Positions 8,903 to 20,250 of a stretch of 64,000 bases of DNA are shown here, piece by piece (within the stretch, counting starts at the first letter, position 1; each line of letters starts with the position of its first letter). The position numbers and the translations under genes are program-made. The notes under the pieces are model-generated. The model was not told where the DNA came from, made no database searches, and saw nothing but the letters and a program-made list of their open reading frames with translations. Origin of the DNA: Pseudomonas flexibilis (GTDB lineage Bacteria > Pseudomonadota > Gammaproteobacteria > Pseudomonadales > Pseudomonadaceae); the NCBI RefSeq assembly GCF_000802425.1, contig NZ_JRUD01000003.1, forward strand, positions 1 through 64,000, read 5' to 3'.

Positions 8903-9506
8903 CGAGACGGTCCGACAGCTGATTGTGCGGGTGGCTGGCCGGCAGCCGCTCGCGCAGCACCGCGCCACAGCCTTCGATGCAATCGAGGAAACCCTGCAGC
9001 ACCTGACCCTGGCGCACCTGTGCGGTGAAGCGGTCCACCTGGGCCTGCCAGGTGGCATCCTCGATCCGGCTGGCAATGCCCCGGTCGACGAGGATCTCCA
9101 CGTAGTGCTCGGCCTCGCTGACGAAGATCAGCATGCCGACGTCGCCGTGGGTGTGATGCAGCTTCTGTTCGAGGAACTGCCTGCGGGCCAGATTGGCGGC
9201 GCGCCAGTGGCGTACCGCGCGGGGCGTCAGGCGCACCCGCAGCGCGGGCAGGCGAAACAGCAGAGCCAGAGCCAGAAAACCCAGCCATTGCACCAGCAAC
9301 AGTTGCCGGGCGTTCCACCATTCACCGAACAGGTTGAGCAGCCCAGGCAGCAGCAGGGCAAGCAGACCGGCCCAGAGCAGGGCGATGTAGCGGTAGTCGT
9401 CGGCCTGCGCGGCCAGCACCGTGACCAGCTCAGCGTCGGTGTCGCGCTCCACCCGGACGATGGCCTCGGCCACCCGCTGTTGTTCCTGTTCGTTGAGCAG
9501 GCTCAT
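8889..9506 (-). CDS. TPM-domain membrane protein
   Basis: A 205-residue protein with two transmembrane helices (about 40-60 and 68-85). A TPM (Psb32/MOLO-like) fold flanks them: an N-terminal EQQRVAEAIVRVERDTDAELV helix-strand start and a C-terminal GDVGMLIFVSEAEHYVEILVD core. TPM proteins are membrane or periplasmic domain proteins, sometimes linked to membrane-protein quality control, and their activity is unsettled. It lies 12 bases downstream of a second TPM gene, which follows lemA. This tpm-tpm-lemA set is a frequent bacterial operon. Confidence 0.85.
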   Translation of the reverse strand: MSLLNEQEQQRVAEAIVRVERDTDAELVTVLAAQADDYRYIALLWAGLLALLLPGLLNLFGEWWNARQLLLVQWLGFLALALLFRLPALRVRLTPRAVRHWRAANLARRQFLEQKLHHTHGDVGMLIFVSEAEHYVEILVDRGIASRIEDATWQAQVDRFTAQVRQGQVLQGFLDCIEGCGAVLRERLPASHPHNQLSDRLVILP

Positions 9507-9518
9507 CTCGTCTCCCGT

Positions 9519-10259
9519 CTACCAGCCACCCGAGGCGCCGCCGCCCCCGAAACCACCCCCGCCACCGCCGAATCCGCCACCCCCGAATCCGCCACCCCCG
9601 CCCCGGCCCATTAGCGCGCCCAATGCGGCAGCGGCCATGACCGAGCGCGCCTGCCGGCCGCGGCCGCCACGGCCACCGCCGATGCCGATCACCGCCAGCA
9701 TCACCAGGAACACAATCAGCAGCACCAGCAGCGGTGGCTGCTCCTGGGCGGGCTGGCCCAGCGCCGGTAGATAGCCCTCCATCGGCTCGCCACCGACCAC
9801 CTGGATCATCCCTTCCACCCCGGCACGAATCCCGCCGGCGAAATCGCCCTGGCGAAACGCCGGGGCGATCAGGTTGTGGATGATCAGTGCACTCTGCGCA
9901 TCGGTCAGGCGATCCTCCAGGCCATAGCCGACCTCGATGCGGATGCGGCGTTCGGCCTGTGCCACGATCAGCAGCGCGCCATTGTCGCGACCCTTCTGGC
10001 CGATACCCCATTCGCGGCCCAGGGTGAGACCGGTTTCCTCGATGCTGCGTCCGCCCAGGTCGGGCAACGTGACCACCACCAGCTGGTCGCCGGTGGCCTG
10101 CTCGTGGCCGGCCAGCAGACGGTTCAGCTCGGCCTCCTGGGCGGCGTCGAGCAGTTCGGCGCGGTCGACCACCCGGCCGGTGAGCGCGGGCACCGGCGGC
10201 TGGGCGAATGCCAGCACAGCCCAGAAAACCAGGCACAGACCGGACAGCGCGCGGAGCAT
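9519..10259 (-). CDS. TPM-domain protein with glycine-rich C-terminal tail
   Basis: This 246-residue protein has a signal peptide (1-19, ending AFA), then a TPM domain (about 25-160; GRVVDRAELLD, GDQLVVVTLPDL, RRIRIEVGYGLED). One transmembrane helix follows (about 178-194), then a Gly-rich low-complexity tail ending SGGW. This is the classic YgcG-like architecture. The domain is periplasmic and the tail cytoplasmic if the signal is cleaved. Its ATG overlaps the lemA stop by one base (TGATG), showing translational coupling. The Gly-rich run should not be mistaken for a DNA repeat array. Confidence 0.88.
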   Translation of the reverse strand: MLRALSGLCLVFWAVLAFAQPPVPALTGRVVDRAELLDAAQEAELNRLLAGHEQATGDQLVVVTLPDLGGRSIEETGLTLGREWGIGQKGRDNGALLIVAQAERRIRIEVGYGLEDRLTDAQSALIIHNLIAPAFRQGDFAGGIRAGVEGMIQVVGGEPMEGYLPALGQPAQEQPPLLVLLIVFLVMLAVIGIGGGRGGRGRQARSVMAAAALGALMGRGGGGGFGGGGFGGGGGGFGGGGASGGW

Positions 10260-10840
10260 CAGAAGCGCACGGCCGGCACCTGCTCGGCGTCCGGTGCGGT
10301 GGCCTCGAAGGTCTCGCGCAGCGGCATGTCGCTGTACAGCAACGTGTGCCAGATGCGCCCCGGGAAGGTGCGGATCTCGGTGTTGTAGCGCTGCACGGCG
10401 GCGATAAAGTCGCGGCGCGCCACCGCGATGCGGTTTTCGGTGCCTTCCAGCTGTGACTGCAGGGCCAGGAAGTTCTGGTTGGACTTGAGGTCCGGATAGC
10501 GCTCTACCACCACCATCAGGCGGCTCAGGGCGCCGCTGAGCTGCTGCTGGGCCTGATCGAACTGGCGCAGCTGCTCGGGGTTGTCCAGCGTGGAGGCATC
10601 CACCTGGATGGAGGTGGCCCGGGCGCGGGCCTCGATGACCGCCGTCAGGGTGTCCTGCTCCTGGCGGGCGAAACCCTTCACGGTCTCCACCAGGTTGGGA
10701 ATCAGGTCGGCGCGCCGCTGGTACTGGTTCTCCACCTGCGCCCAGGCGGATTTCACCTGCTCGTCATAGCTGGGAATGTTGTTGATGCCGCAGCCGCTCA
10801 AAAGCAGTGCGACCAGGAGCAGTGGAAGGTGGCGCAGCAT
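10259..10840 (-). CDS. lemA: LemA-family lipoprotein
   Basis: A 193-residue LemA-family protein. The N terminus is a lipoprotein signal with lipobox LLSGC (Cys17). The rest is the long helical LemA domain: VKSAWAQVENQYQRRADLIP, VKGFARQEQ, VVVERYPDLKSNQNF and the C-terminal RTFPGRIW. The family is widespread and of unknown biochemical role, and it is usually encoded with TPM proteins, as here. It is the first gene of the three-gene operon reading leftwards. The promoter should lie in the 125-base interval shared with the divergent ABC-transporter operon. Confidence 0.9.
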   Translation of the reverse strand: MLRHLPLLLVALLLSGCGINNIPSYDEQVKSAWAQVENQYQRRADLIPNLVETVKGFARQEQDTLTAVIEARARATSIQVDASTLDNPEQLRQFDQAQQQLSGALSRLMVVVERYPDLKSNQNFLALQSQLEGTENRIAVARRDFIAAVQRYNTEIRTFPGRIWHTLLYSDMPLRETFEATAPDAEQVPAVRF

Positions 10841-10965
10841 CGCGGCGATCTCCGTCGGCAGGGCATGAAAATGAGCGTAGCCGCATTGAGCCCTTACGCC
10901 GCCTGCGCGCGCCTCCTATAATCCGCGCCGCCCGACCCTTTTCCGCTATTGAACCGGAGAATCCC

Positions 10966-11820
10966 ATGCTCAACCGTCCCCTGACGCTGGTCGCCAGTGT
11001 CGTCCTGTCCCTGTCCGCCGCATTCGCCAACGCCGCCGAGGTGCTGCGCGTATCCGCCATCCCCGACGAAGCGCCCACCGAACTGCTGCGCAAGTTCAAG
11101 CCGCTGGGGGCCTACCTGGAGCAGCAACTGGGCATGCCGGTGAAGTTCGTGCCGGTCTCGGATTACGCCGCCGTGGTGGAATCCATGGCCAGCGACCGCA
11201 TCGACCTGGCCTGGCTGGGCGGTTTCACCTTCGTGCAGTTGCACCTGAAGGATGCCGAGGCCCGCCCGCTGGTGCAGCGCGAGCAGGACCGGGTGTTCAC
11301 CAGCAAGTTCGTCACCGCCGATCCCAAGGTGCAATCGCTGGCCGACCTCAAGGACAAGACCTTCGCCTTCGGCTCGATTTCCTCCACCTCCGGCAGCCTG
11401 ATGCCGCGCTACTTCATGCTGCAGGACGGCGTGGTGCCGGAAGAGCATTTCAGCCGCGTGGCCTATTCCGGCGCCCATGACGCCACCGCCGCCTGGGTGC
11501 AGGCCGGTCGTGCCGACGCCGGGGTGCTGAATGCCTCGGTGTGGGACAAGCTGGTGGCCAGCGGCAAGGTGGATACCGGCAAGGTGCGCGTGTTCGCCAC
11601 CACGCCCACCTACTACGACTACAACTGGACGGTGCGCGGCGGCCTGGATGCCGAGCTGGCGCAGCGCATTCAGGCGGCCTTCCTGGCCCTCGATCCGGCC
11701 AATCCGGAGCACAAGGCGATTCTCGACCTGCAGGCTGCCAGCCGCTTCGTCGAAACCCAGCCGGAAAACTACCAGAGCATCGAGCAGGCGGCCCGTTCGG
11801 CAGGGCTGTTGAAGGAGTGA
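10966..11820 (+). CDS. PhnD-family periplasmic binding protein (putative selenate or phosphonate)
   Basis: A 284-residue protein with signal peptide (1-23, ending ANA), then a PhnD-like type 2 periplasmic-binding fold. [20 protein letters not shown] is characteristic of the subclade annotated as putative selenate ABC binding proteins, and [20 protein letters not shown] follows. [12 protein letters not shown] is the phosphonate/phosphite-type anion loop. It is the first gene of a four-gene importer operon (binding protein, ATPase, two permeases). No phosphonate or phosphite catabolic gene adjoins, so the substrate is not settled by context. ATG 10966 follows CCGGAG and starts the signal peptide. 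Confidence 0.82.
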   Translation: MLNRPLTLVASVVLSLSAAFANAAEVLRVSAIPDEAPTELLRKFKPLGAYLEQQLGMPVKFVPVSDYAAVVESMASDRIDLAWLGGFTFVQLHLKDAEARPLVQREQDRVFTSKFVTADPKVQSLADLKDKTFAFGSISSTSGSLMPRYFMLQDGVVPEEHFSRVAYSGAHDATAAWVQAGRADAGVLNASVWDKLVASGKVDTGKVRVFATTPTYYDYNWTVRGGLDAELAQRIQAAFLALDPANPEHKAILDLQAASRFVETQPENYQSIEQAARSAGLLKE

Positions 11821-12614
11821 GTGTTCGACTGGCCGGCGTGGGCTTTGTCCACGCCAACGGGGTGCAGACCCTTTCCGACATCGAGCTGAGCGTGGCGCCC
11901 GGCGAACGAGTGGCGGTGATCGGGCCTTCCGGGGCCGGCAAGACCACGCTGCTCAATCTGCTGGCCACCCGCTTGCGCCCCAGCCATGGCCGCCTGGAGC
12001 TGCTCGGCGAGCAGCCCTGGGGGCTGTCGTCCCGTGCCCGCCAGCGACTGCGCGCGCGCATTGGCCTGGTGCACCAGGCGCCGCCGTTGCCGCCGCGCCA
12101 GCGCGTGGTCACGGCGGTGGGCGCCGGGCGCATCGGGCGTTGGTCGACGCTGCGTGCGCTGGCGAACCTGATCCATCCCCTGGACCGCGGCGGGGTACGC
12201 GACGCGCTGGCGCGTCTGGATCTCGCCGACAAGCTGTTCGCGCGCTGCGATCAGCTGTCGGGCGGGCAGCTGCAGCGGGTCGGCATCGCTCGCGTGCTGT
12301 ATCAATCCCCGGAGCTGATGCTGGCCGACGAGCCGGTGTCGGCCATGGATCCGATCCTCGCTGGCCATACCCTGGCGCTGCTCAATCGCGAGGCGGCACA
12401 GCGCGGCATCAGCCTGCTGGCCAGTGTGCACGCCGTGGAGCTGGCCCTCGAACACTTCCCGCGCATCGTCGGCGTGCGTGACGGACGCATTGTCTTCGAC
12501 CGTCCCGCCGCCGAGGTGACGGCCGCCGAGCTGCAGGCCCTGTACGCCAACGCGCAACTGCAGCAGGCGCCCGAGTTACACGCGCCGCTGCAACCGATCA
12601 TTCCGCGCTGCTGA
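11817..12614 (+). CDS. PhnC-like ABC transporter ATPase
   Basis: A 265-residue ABC ATPase powering the importer. Walker A is GPSGAGKT, the signature is [13 protein letters not shown], Walker B is [13 protein letters not shown], and the switch histidine lies in ASVHAVE. The GTG start at 11817 overlaps the upstream TGA (GTGA). GAAGGA is unusually close to that start, so translation may depend on coupling. Later starts would delete the first beta strand. Variations within the usual Q-loop region ([13 protein letters not shown]) are normal for PhnC-like proteins. Confidence 0.87.
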   Translation: MSVRLAGVGFVHANGVQTLSDIELSVAPGERVAVIGPSGAGKTTLLNLLATRLRPSHGRLELLGEQPWGLSSRARQRLRARIGLVHQAPPLPPRQRVVTAVGAGRIGRWSTLRALANLIHPLDRGGVRDALARLDLADKLFARCDQLSGGQLQRVGIARVLYQSPELMLADEPVSAMDPILAGHTLALLNREAAQRGISLLASVHAVELALEHFPRIVGVRDGRIVFDRPAAEVTAAELQALYANAQLQQAPELHAPLQPIIPRC

Positions 12615-13438
12615 TGAATAGCCTTCCCCGAGACCCGGCGGCCCTGCCGCGGCTGCTGTTGACCCTGCTGGCGCTGGCGCTGCTGTGGCCCGGCCTGTCG
12701 CTCAGCGAGCTGGACCTGACGGCGCTGTTCCGCGCTGACAACGCCACTGTGATGGGCGGCTTCCTGGCTGGCTTCTGGCCTCCGGCCCACGATGCGTCCT
12801 TCCTGCAGCTGCTCTGGCAGGCCACCCTGGAAACCCTGGCCATCGCCACGGCAGGCATGTGTCTGGCATTGCTGATCGCCATGCCCTGCGCGCTGCTGGC
12901 CACTCGGGCGCTGTCGCTGTCGGCGTTGCCGCGCGGCGGGCGTCCGGCCGGGTGGGCCGTCGCGTTGCGCTGGCCGGTGCGCGGCCTGCTGATCGTGCTG
13001 CGCAGCGTGCCGGAGATCGTCTGGGCCCTGCTGTTCGTGCGCGCCGTTGGCCTCGGCCCGACCGCCGGGGTGCTGGCCATCGCCATTACCTACAGCGGCA
13101 TGCTCGGCAAGGTCTACGCGGAAATCTTCGAGTCGGTGGATCCGCGTCCTACCCGGGCCCTGTTCGGCGCGGGCAGCGGACGGCTGGCGGCCTTCGCCTA
13201 CGGCATATTGCCGAATGCCGCCTCGGAAATGCTCTCCTACACCGTGTACCGCTGGGAGTGCGCCGTTCGCGCCTCGGTGGTGATGGGCTTCGTCGGCGCG
13301 GGCGGGCTGGGCCAGCAGATGGACCTGTCGCTGCGCATGTTCGCCGGCGGCGAAGTGGCCAGCATGCTGCTCACCTTCCTGCTGCTGGTGCTGCTGGCCG
13401 ACCGGCTCAGTCGGCTGCTGCGGGAGCGCTACACATGA
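12614..13438 (+). CDS. PhnE-like ABC permease 1
   Basis: A 274-residue inner-membrane permease with about six hydrophobic segments and the binding-protein-dependent transport motif near the C terminus (SVVMGFVGAGGLGQQMD), which contacts the ATPase. The start overlaps the ATPase stop (TGATG). The N-terminal segment (LTLLALALLWPGLSL) is a membrane helix rather than a cleaved signal. It forms a heteromeric pore with the following permease. Confidence 0.88.
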   Translation: MNSLPRDPAALPRLLLTLLALALLWPGLSLSELDLTALFRADNATVMGGFLAGFWPPAHDASFLQLLWQATLETLAIATAGMCLALLIAMPCALLATRALSLSALPRGGRPAGWAVALRWPVRGLLIVLRSVPEIVWALLFVRAVGLGPTAGVLAIAITYSGMLGKVYAEIFESVDPRPTRALFGAGSGRLAAFAYGILPNAASEMLSYTVYRWECAVRASVVMGFVGAGGLGQQMDLSLRMFAGGEVASMLLTFLLLVLLADRLSRLLRERYT

Positions 13439-14202
13439 CACGCCTGATCAACGGCCTGCTGCTGGCTGCCTTGCTGATTGCGGCGCTCTGGTCCTTCCAG
13501 TTCCTTGATCTGGACTTCGCCAACCTGGTCAGCGCTGACGGGCTGAGCCAGATGGCCGACTACGCCAGCGGTTTCCTGTCGCCGGATTTCTCCGCGCCAC
13601 ACCTGAACGCCATCGGTCGCGGCGCGCTGGAAACCCTGGCCATGTCGGCGCTGGGCACCCTGCTGGCCGCGCTGCTCGGTCTGGCGCTGGCGCTGCCGGC
13701 GTCCGGCCGCTATGGCGTCCTGGCGCTGCAGGCGTCGCGTTTGCTGCTCAACGCCCTGCGGGCCATTCCGGAACTGGTGTGGGCGGCGCTGATGGTGCTG
13801 GCCGCCGGACTCGGACCGAATGCCGGCACCCTGGCGCTGGCGCTGCACACCGCCGGGGTGCTGGGTCGACTGTTTGCCGAGGCGCTGGAGAACACGCCGG
13901 CCGAGCCGGCCGACGCGGTGCGTCTGGCCGGAGGAGGGCGGGTCGCTGCGTTCTGCTACGGCACGCTGCCGGGTGTCTGGCCGCAGCTGGTGGCCTACAC
14001 GCTGTATCGCTGGGAAAACAATATCCGCATGGCCAGCGTGCTCGGCTTCGTCGGCGCTGGCGGGCTGGGGCAGATGCTCTACATCAGCCTGAGCCTGTTC
14101 CAGGAAGCCCAGGCCGCCACGGTGATCCTCGCCATGTTGCTGCTGGTGCTGGGTGTCGACGCGCTGAGCGGTTGGGTGCGCCAGCGCTGGGTGACTCAAT
14201 AA
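13435..14202 (+). CDS. PhnE-like ABC permease 2
   Basis: A 255-residue paralogue of the preceding permease with the same arrangement: an N-terminal helix, LNALRAIPELVWAALMV, and the coupling loop SVLGFVGAGGLGQMLY. The ATG overlaps the upstream stop (ATGA). Two distinct permeases in one PhnCDE-type operon imply a heterodimeric channel. The operon ends here, followed by a REP-type inverted pair at 14221-14294 that could stabilise or terminate the message. Confidence 0.88.
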   Translation: MTRLINGLLLAALLIAALWSFQFLDLDFANLVSADGLSQMADYASGFLSPDFSAPHLNAIGRGALETLAMSALGTLLAALLGLALALPASGRYGVLALQASRLLLNALRAIPELVWAALMVLAAGLGPNAGTLALALHTAGVLGRLFAEALENTPAEPADAVRLAGGGRVAAFCYGTLPGVWPQLVAYTLYRWENNIRMASVLGFVGAGGLGQMLYISLSLFQEAQAATVILAMLLLVLGVDALSGWVRQRWVTQ

Positions 14203-14220
14203 GCGCGAGCGCGCTTGCGC

Positions 14221-14294
14221 CTGTGGGAGCGGACTTGTCCGCGAGCTTTTCCTTGGCTGATACCAGAAGCTCGCGAATGAATTCGCTCCCACAG
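14221..14294. repeat. REP-like palindrome pair
   Basis: CTGTGGGAGC-GGACTTGTCC-GCGAGC (from 14221) and GCTCGCG-AATGAATTCGCTCCCACAG (to 14294) are inverted copies, and each contains its own short palindrome. The unit recurs, singly or paired, at 24297, 25931, 32875, 37701, 55436 and 63569-63643. The arrangement is typical of Pseudomonas REP pairs. Confidence 0.85.
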
Positions 14295-14309
14295 TGCACC
14301 ACGCGCCGC

Positions 14310-14684
14310 TCACACCGTCGGCGGCTTGTCCTGCGCCACATGCTCCAGATCCACCGGCTCGCCGGGCTGCAGAGCCAGGCGTTCGCGAATGTCCTCGAAC
14401 ATCCGGTCGTACTCCGCATGATTCGGCAGGATAGGACTGTGCTCCGCCACCGGCAGGCCGTGACGTTCGGCGATACGGGCCACCTGGCTGGCGAAGTTCG
14501 GCGCGGTGTCGCGGTGCAGGCTCAGCTCCTCGGCGAAAGGCTTGCCGTCCAGCTCGCCGGAAATTCGCAGGTGGAGCATCGGTCCTTCCCGGGCGTCGTG
14601 CCGCACCTCGTAGTGGAGGTCGAGATGCCAGGCGGGGGAGTCGCCCGGCAGGCTGGCGCGGTGCAGATGGCCGGGTTCGAACAT
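14310..14684 (-). CDS. DUF5064-like small protein
   Basis: A 124-residue cytoplasmic protein with no signal or membrane segment. It starts MFEPGHLHRA and is composed of alternating beta strands (WHLDLHYEVR, MLHLRISGELDG). It resembles the Pseudomonas-restricted DUF5064 family, whose function is unknown; this is from recall. It is flanked by REP-type repeats on both sides and is monocistronic. Confidence 0.65.
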   Translation of the reverse strand: MFEPGHLHRASLPGDSPAWHLDLHYEVRHDAREGPMLHLRISGELDGKPFAEELSLHRDTAPNFASQVARIAERHGLPVAEHSPILPNHAEYDRMFEDIRERLALQPGEPVDLEHVAQDKPPTV

Positions 14685-14738
14685 GGGCGCCTCGGAAGCA
14701 GGGGAAGGGTTTCCTCAGCCTAGGCGCCATTCGTTTTT

Positions 14739-14808
14739 TGTAGGAGCGGCTTTAGCCGCGAAGGCTGCGGGGTACGCAAGGGCGTCGCGGCTGAAGCCGC
14801 TCCTACAG
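14739..14808. repeat. REP-like palindrome pair, GGCTTTAGCC variant
   Basis: TGTAGGAGCGGCTTTAGCCG (from 14739) and CGGCTGAAGCCGCTCCTACA (to 14807) form an inverted pair. Each half carries a GGCTxxAGCC palindrome. It is a sequence variant of the GGGAGC...GCGAGC family and is found again singly at 25931-25957. Confidence 0.82.
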
Positions 14809-14833
14809 TTCCTGCGGATGCTGAAGCACCGTC

Positions 14834-15154
14834 TTAGTGCATCGCGGCGCTGCCGGCGCGCTCCTGCACCAGCACCCAGGGTGCCACTACCACCGCCCAG
14901 AGATACGGATCGCGGCGCTGCCAGTCTTCGGCGTACTCGGCGCTGATGCGTTCCAGCTGGCCCGAGGTCAGCCACGTGGCGACTTTCGACTGGTCGTCCC
15001 CGGCCACGGCTTCGGCCACGGCCACCAGATCCAGGCTGGCATCGACCCATAACAGGCTGCCCTTGGCGAAGAACGGCTGCAGTTCCTCCCAGCGGATCGT
15101 GGCGGTTTCGCCCAGCAGCTTGGCATAAAGAGTGCTTTGGGTTTGCGAGGACAT
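14834..15154 (-). CDS. DUF2288-like small protein
   Basis: A 106-residue cytoplasmic protein beginning MSSQTQSTLYAKLLGETA, then IRWEELQPFFAKGSLLWVD, the hallmark of DUF2288 proteins. The C-terminal half holds DQSKVATWLTSGQLERIS and WVLVQERA. No catalytic motif is visible and the function is unknown. ATG 15154 is selected because family similarity begins there. Longer in-frame starts add low-quality Arg/Cys-rich sequence. Confidence 0.72.
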   Translation of the reverse strand: MSSQTQSTLYAKLLGETATIRWEELQPFFAKGSLLWVDASLDLVAVAEAVAGDDQSKVATWLTSGQLERISAEYAEDWQRRDPYLWAVVVAPWVLVQERAGSAAMH

Positions 15155-15378
15155 GGCATTCACCGGATTGAGCGGGCGGCAATGATACCCGCACCGCTGT
15201 CGGTGGAAAAACCATGGGGTACGTCGCTCGGGCACGGAGGCTTTGTTTCAATTCGAGACCAGGCGCTCCGACCGGGGCCATGGCGGCTTCCCAAGGCGGG
15301 AAATGGCGCTCTACACTCATCGGGCACTGCCTGTGGTTTCAGTCATCCCGGACGACAACAATCAGAAGAGTGGACACT

Positions 15379-16503
15379 ATGACCAAGTCGACACAGCACC
15401 TGCGCAAGCTCATTACCGCAATGGCCCTGGCCGGCTGCGCCAGTCAGGCCCTGGCCGCCGACAACATCAGGATCGCGCTGGCCGGACCGGTGACGGGTGC
15501 CGTCGCGCAGTACGGAGAAATGCAGTTCGTTGGCGCGCGCATGGCCATCGAGCAGATCAACAAGGCCGGTGGCGTCAACGGCGCCCAGCTCGAAGGCGTG
15601 GTCTACGATGACGCCTGCGATCCCAAGCAGGCCGTGGCCGTGGCCAACAAGATCGTCAATGACGGCATCTCCTTCGTGGTCGGCCACCTGTGTTCCAGTT
15701 CCACCCAGCCCGCCTCGGATATTTACGAGGACGAGGGCATCCTCATGATCACCCCCGCCTCCACCAGCCCGGACGTCACCGCGCGCGGCTACCAGCTGAT
15801 CTTCCGCACCATCGGCCTGGACAACCTGCAGGGTCCGACCGCCGGCAACTTCATCGCCGACAAGGTGAAGCCCAAGGCCGTGGCCGTGGTGCACGACAAG
15901 CAGCAATACGGCGAAGGCATCGCCACCGCCGTGCGTGACACCCTGAAGGACAAGGGCATCAACGTGGAGGCCTTCGAAGGCATCAACGCCGGCGACAAGG
16001 ACTTCTCCGCCCTGATCGCCAAGCTCAAGCGCGCCAATGTCGACTTCGTCTACTACGGCGGCTACCACCCCGAGCTCGGCCTGCTGCTGCGTCAGAGCAA
16101 GGAGCGCGGCCTGGCCGCCCGTTTCATGGGTCCGGAGGGCGTCGGCAACAAGGAAATCTCCGCCATCGCCGGCCCGGCCTCCGAAGGTCTGCTGGTGACC
16201 CTGCCGCGCTCCTTCGACCAGGACCCGAAGAACAAGGCGCTGGTCGAGGCCTTCAAGGCGAAGAAGGAAGACCCGAGCGGTCCGTTCGTATTCCCCGCCT
16301 ATGCCGCCGTGCAGGTGATCGCCCAGGGTATCGAGAAGGCCGGCGGCACCGACACCGAGAAGGTGGCCGCCGCCCTGCGCGCCAACACCTTCGACACGCC
16401 CACCGGCACCCTGGCCTTCGACGAGAAGGGCGACCTGAAGGATTTCAGCTTCGTCGTCTACGAATGGCACCAGGACGGCACCAAGAGCGAAGCCACCAAG
16501 TAA
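15379..16503 (+). CDS. braC: branched-chain amino-acid binding protein BraC
   Basis: A 374-residue periplasmic Leu/Ile/Val(Thr/Ala)-binding protein of the high-affinity LIV-I system. The signal peptide (about 1-27) ends QALA. The mature part has the type 1 periplasmic-binding fold: IRIALAGPVTGAVAQYGEMQ, GISFVVGHLCSSSTQPAS for the ligand alpha-carboxylate, MITPASTSPDVTARG and YYGGYHPELG. The Cys in DACDP and HLCSS are the usual disulphide pair. A hairpin at 16518-16548 separates it from braDEFG, which would allow more binding protein than permease to be made. Match to the Pseudomonas BraC type is strong. Confidence 0.93.
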   Translation: MTKSTQHLRKLITAMALAGCASQALAADNIRIALAGPVTGAVAQYGEMQFVGARMAIEQINKAGGVNGAQLEGVVYDDACDPKQAVAVANKIVNDGISFVVGHLCSSSTQPASDIYEDEGILMITPASTSPDVTARGYQLIFRTIGLDNLQGPTAGNFIADKVKPKAVAVVHDKQQYGEGIATAVRDTLKDKGINVEAFEGINAGDKDFSALIAKLKRANVDFVYYGGYHPELGLLLRQSKERGLAARFMGPEGVGNKEISAIAGPASEGLLVTLPRSFDQDPKNKALVEAFKAKKEDPSGPFVFPAYAAVQVIAQGIEKAGGTDTEKVAAALRANTFDTPTGTLAFDEKGDLKDFSFVVYEWHQDGTKSEATK

Positions 16504-16517
16504 GTCCGTCATGACCG

Positions 16518-16548
16518 GGAGCCCACCGCCTGCGCGGCGGGCTCCTTT
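16518..16548 (+). terminator. hairpin between braC and braD (partial terminator)
   Basis: GGAGCCC (16518-16524) pairs with GGGCTCC (16538-16544) and an inner CCGC/GCGG extends it, giving 11 bp with one A-C mismatch, followed by TTTCG. The short T run suggests leaky termination, consistent with excess BraC over the membrane components. Confidence 0.65.
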
Positions 16549-16611
16549 CGCATGTGCCTTACGGACCCGTCGGCCGCCTTGTGGCGGCCGGACGGCACGA
16601 GGTAATCCGCA

Positions 16612-18781
<2,170 letters not shown>

Positions 18782-18785
<4 letters not shown>

Positions 18786-19549
18786 GCCGCCCGCTGCTGG
18801 AAGTCCGGGGCCTGTGCATGCGCTTCGGGGGCCTGTTGGCCGTCAATGGCGTGAACCTCAGCGTGCGGGAAGGGCAGATCGTGTCAATGATCGGCCCCAA
18901 CGGCGCCGGCAAGACCACCGTGTTCAACTGCCTGAACGGCTTCTACCGCCCCACCTCGGGGGAGATCCTCCTCGATGGCGAGCCGATCCAGGGCCTGCCG
19001 GGGCATCGCATCGCCTGCAAGGGCGTGGTGCGCACCTTCCAGAACGTGCGCCTGTTCAAGGAGATGACCGCGGTGGAGAACCTGCTGGTTGCCCAGCACC
19101 AGCACATCAACACCAACTTCTTCGCCGGCCTGTTCAAGACCCCCGGTTACCGACAGAGCGAGCGAGCGGCCATGGGCCGCGCCGCCGAGTGGCTGGAGCG
19201 CATGAGCCTCACCGAGGTGGCCAACCGCCCGGCGGGCACGCTGGCCTATGGGCAGCAGCGGCGTCTGGAGATCGCCCGCTGCATGATGACCCGGCCGCGC
19301 TTGCTGATGCTCGACGAGCCGGCCGCCGGCCTAAACCCCCGCGAGACCGAGGACCTCAAGACGCTGATCGGCCAGTTGCGCGACGAGCACGGGGTGACCG
19401 TGCTGCTGATCGAGCACGACATGAAGCTGGTGATGAGCATTTCCGAACGCATCCTGGTGATCAACCAGGGCGCCCCGCTGGCCGAGGGCACGCCGGTGGA
19501 GATTCGCGCCAATCCGGATGTGATCAAGGCCTACCTGGGGGAAACCTGA
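18782..19549 (+). CDS. braF: branched-chain amino-acid ABC ATPase BraF (LivG type)
   Basis: A 255-residue ATPase. Walker A is GPNGAGKTT. The LivG-specific [20 protein letters not shown], signature [13 protein letters not shown] and Walker [14 protein letters not shown] follow, with switch His in LIEHDMKLV. The signature reads LAYGQQ rather than LSGGQ, which is normal for LivG. It works as a heterodimer with BraG. Confidence 0.94.
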
Positions 19550-20250
19550 TGCTGCAGTTCGACAACGTTTCCACCTTCTACGGCAAGATCCAGGCCCTGC
19601 ACGGTGTCAGCCTGAGCGTCGAGCGCGGCGAGATTGTCACCCTGATCGGCGCCAACGGCGCCGGCAAGTCGACCCTGCTGATGACCCTGTGCGGCTCGCC
19701 GCGCGCCGCCAGCGGCAGCATCCGCTACGAGGGCGAGGAGCTGGTCGGCCTGGACACCTGCGACATCATGCGCAAGAGCATTGCCGTGGTGCCCGAGGGC
19801 CGGCGCATCTTCGCCCGCCTGACGGTGGAGGAGAACCTGGCCATGGGCGCCTTCTTCACCCGCAAGGACCAGTACCAGCAGGAACTGGAGCGGGTGCTGG
19901 CGCTGTTCCCGCGCCTCAGGGAGCGCTTCGTCCAGCGCGGCGGCACCATGTCCGGCGGCGAGCAGCAGATGCTGGCTATTGCGCGCGCGCTGATGAGCCG
20001 GCCGAAGCTGCTGTTGCTCGACGAGCCCTCGCTTGGCCTGGCACCGATCGTCATCCAGCAGATCTTCGAGATCATCGAGCAACTGCGCCGTGACGGGGTG
20101 ACCGTCTTCCTGGTCGAGCAGAACGCCAACCAGGCGCTCAAGCTGGCCGACCGCGGCTACGTGCTGGAAAACGGCCGGATCGTCATGCAGGGCAGTGGCG
20201 ACGAGCTGCTGCGCGATCCGCGCGTGCGCGAGGCCTACCTGGGCGGCTGA
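19549..20250 (+). CDS. braG: branched-chain amino-acid ABC ATPase BraG (LivF type)
   Basis: A 233-residue ATPase and the last gene of the operon. Walker A is GANGAGKST, then [20 protein letters not shown] (LivF-specific), signature [13 protein letters not shown], Walker [14 protein letters not shown] and [10 protein letters not shown] with Gln in place of the switch His, as usual in LivF. ATG 19549 overlaps the braF stop (TGATG). The 3' end overlaps the convergent chemoreceptor gene by 16 bases, leaving no room for a separate terminator. Confidence 0.94.
   Translation: MLQFDNVSTFYGKIQALHGVSLSVERGEIVTLIGANGAGKSTLLMTLCGSPRAASGSIRYEGEELVGLDTCDIMRKSIAVVPEGRRIFARLTVEENLAMGAFFTRKDQYQQELERVLALFPRLRERFVQRGGTMSGGEQQMLAIARALMSRPKLLLLDEPSLGLAPIVIQQIFEIIEQLRRDGVTVFLVEQNANQALKLADRGYVLENGRIVMQGSGDELLRDPRVREAYLGG

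Noticed and set aside
9540-9605. Short tandem CC-rich repeats resembling a microsatellite or CRISPR-like array
   Set aside because: They are codons of the Gly-rich tail of the TPM protein on the minus strand. There are no spacers of regular length.
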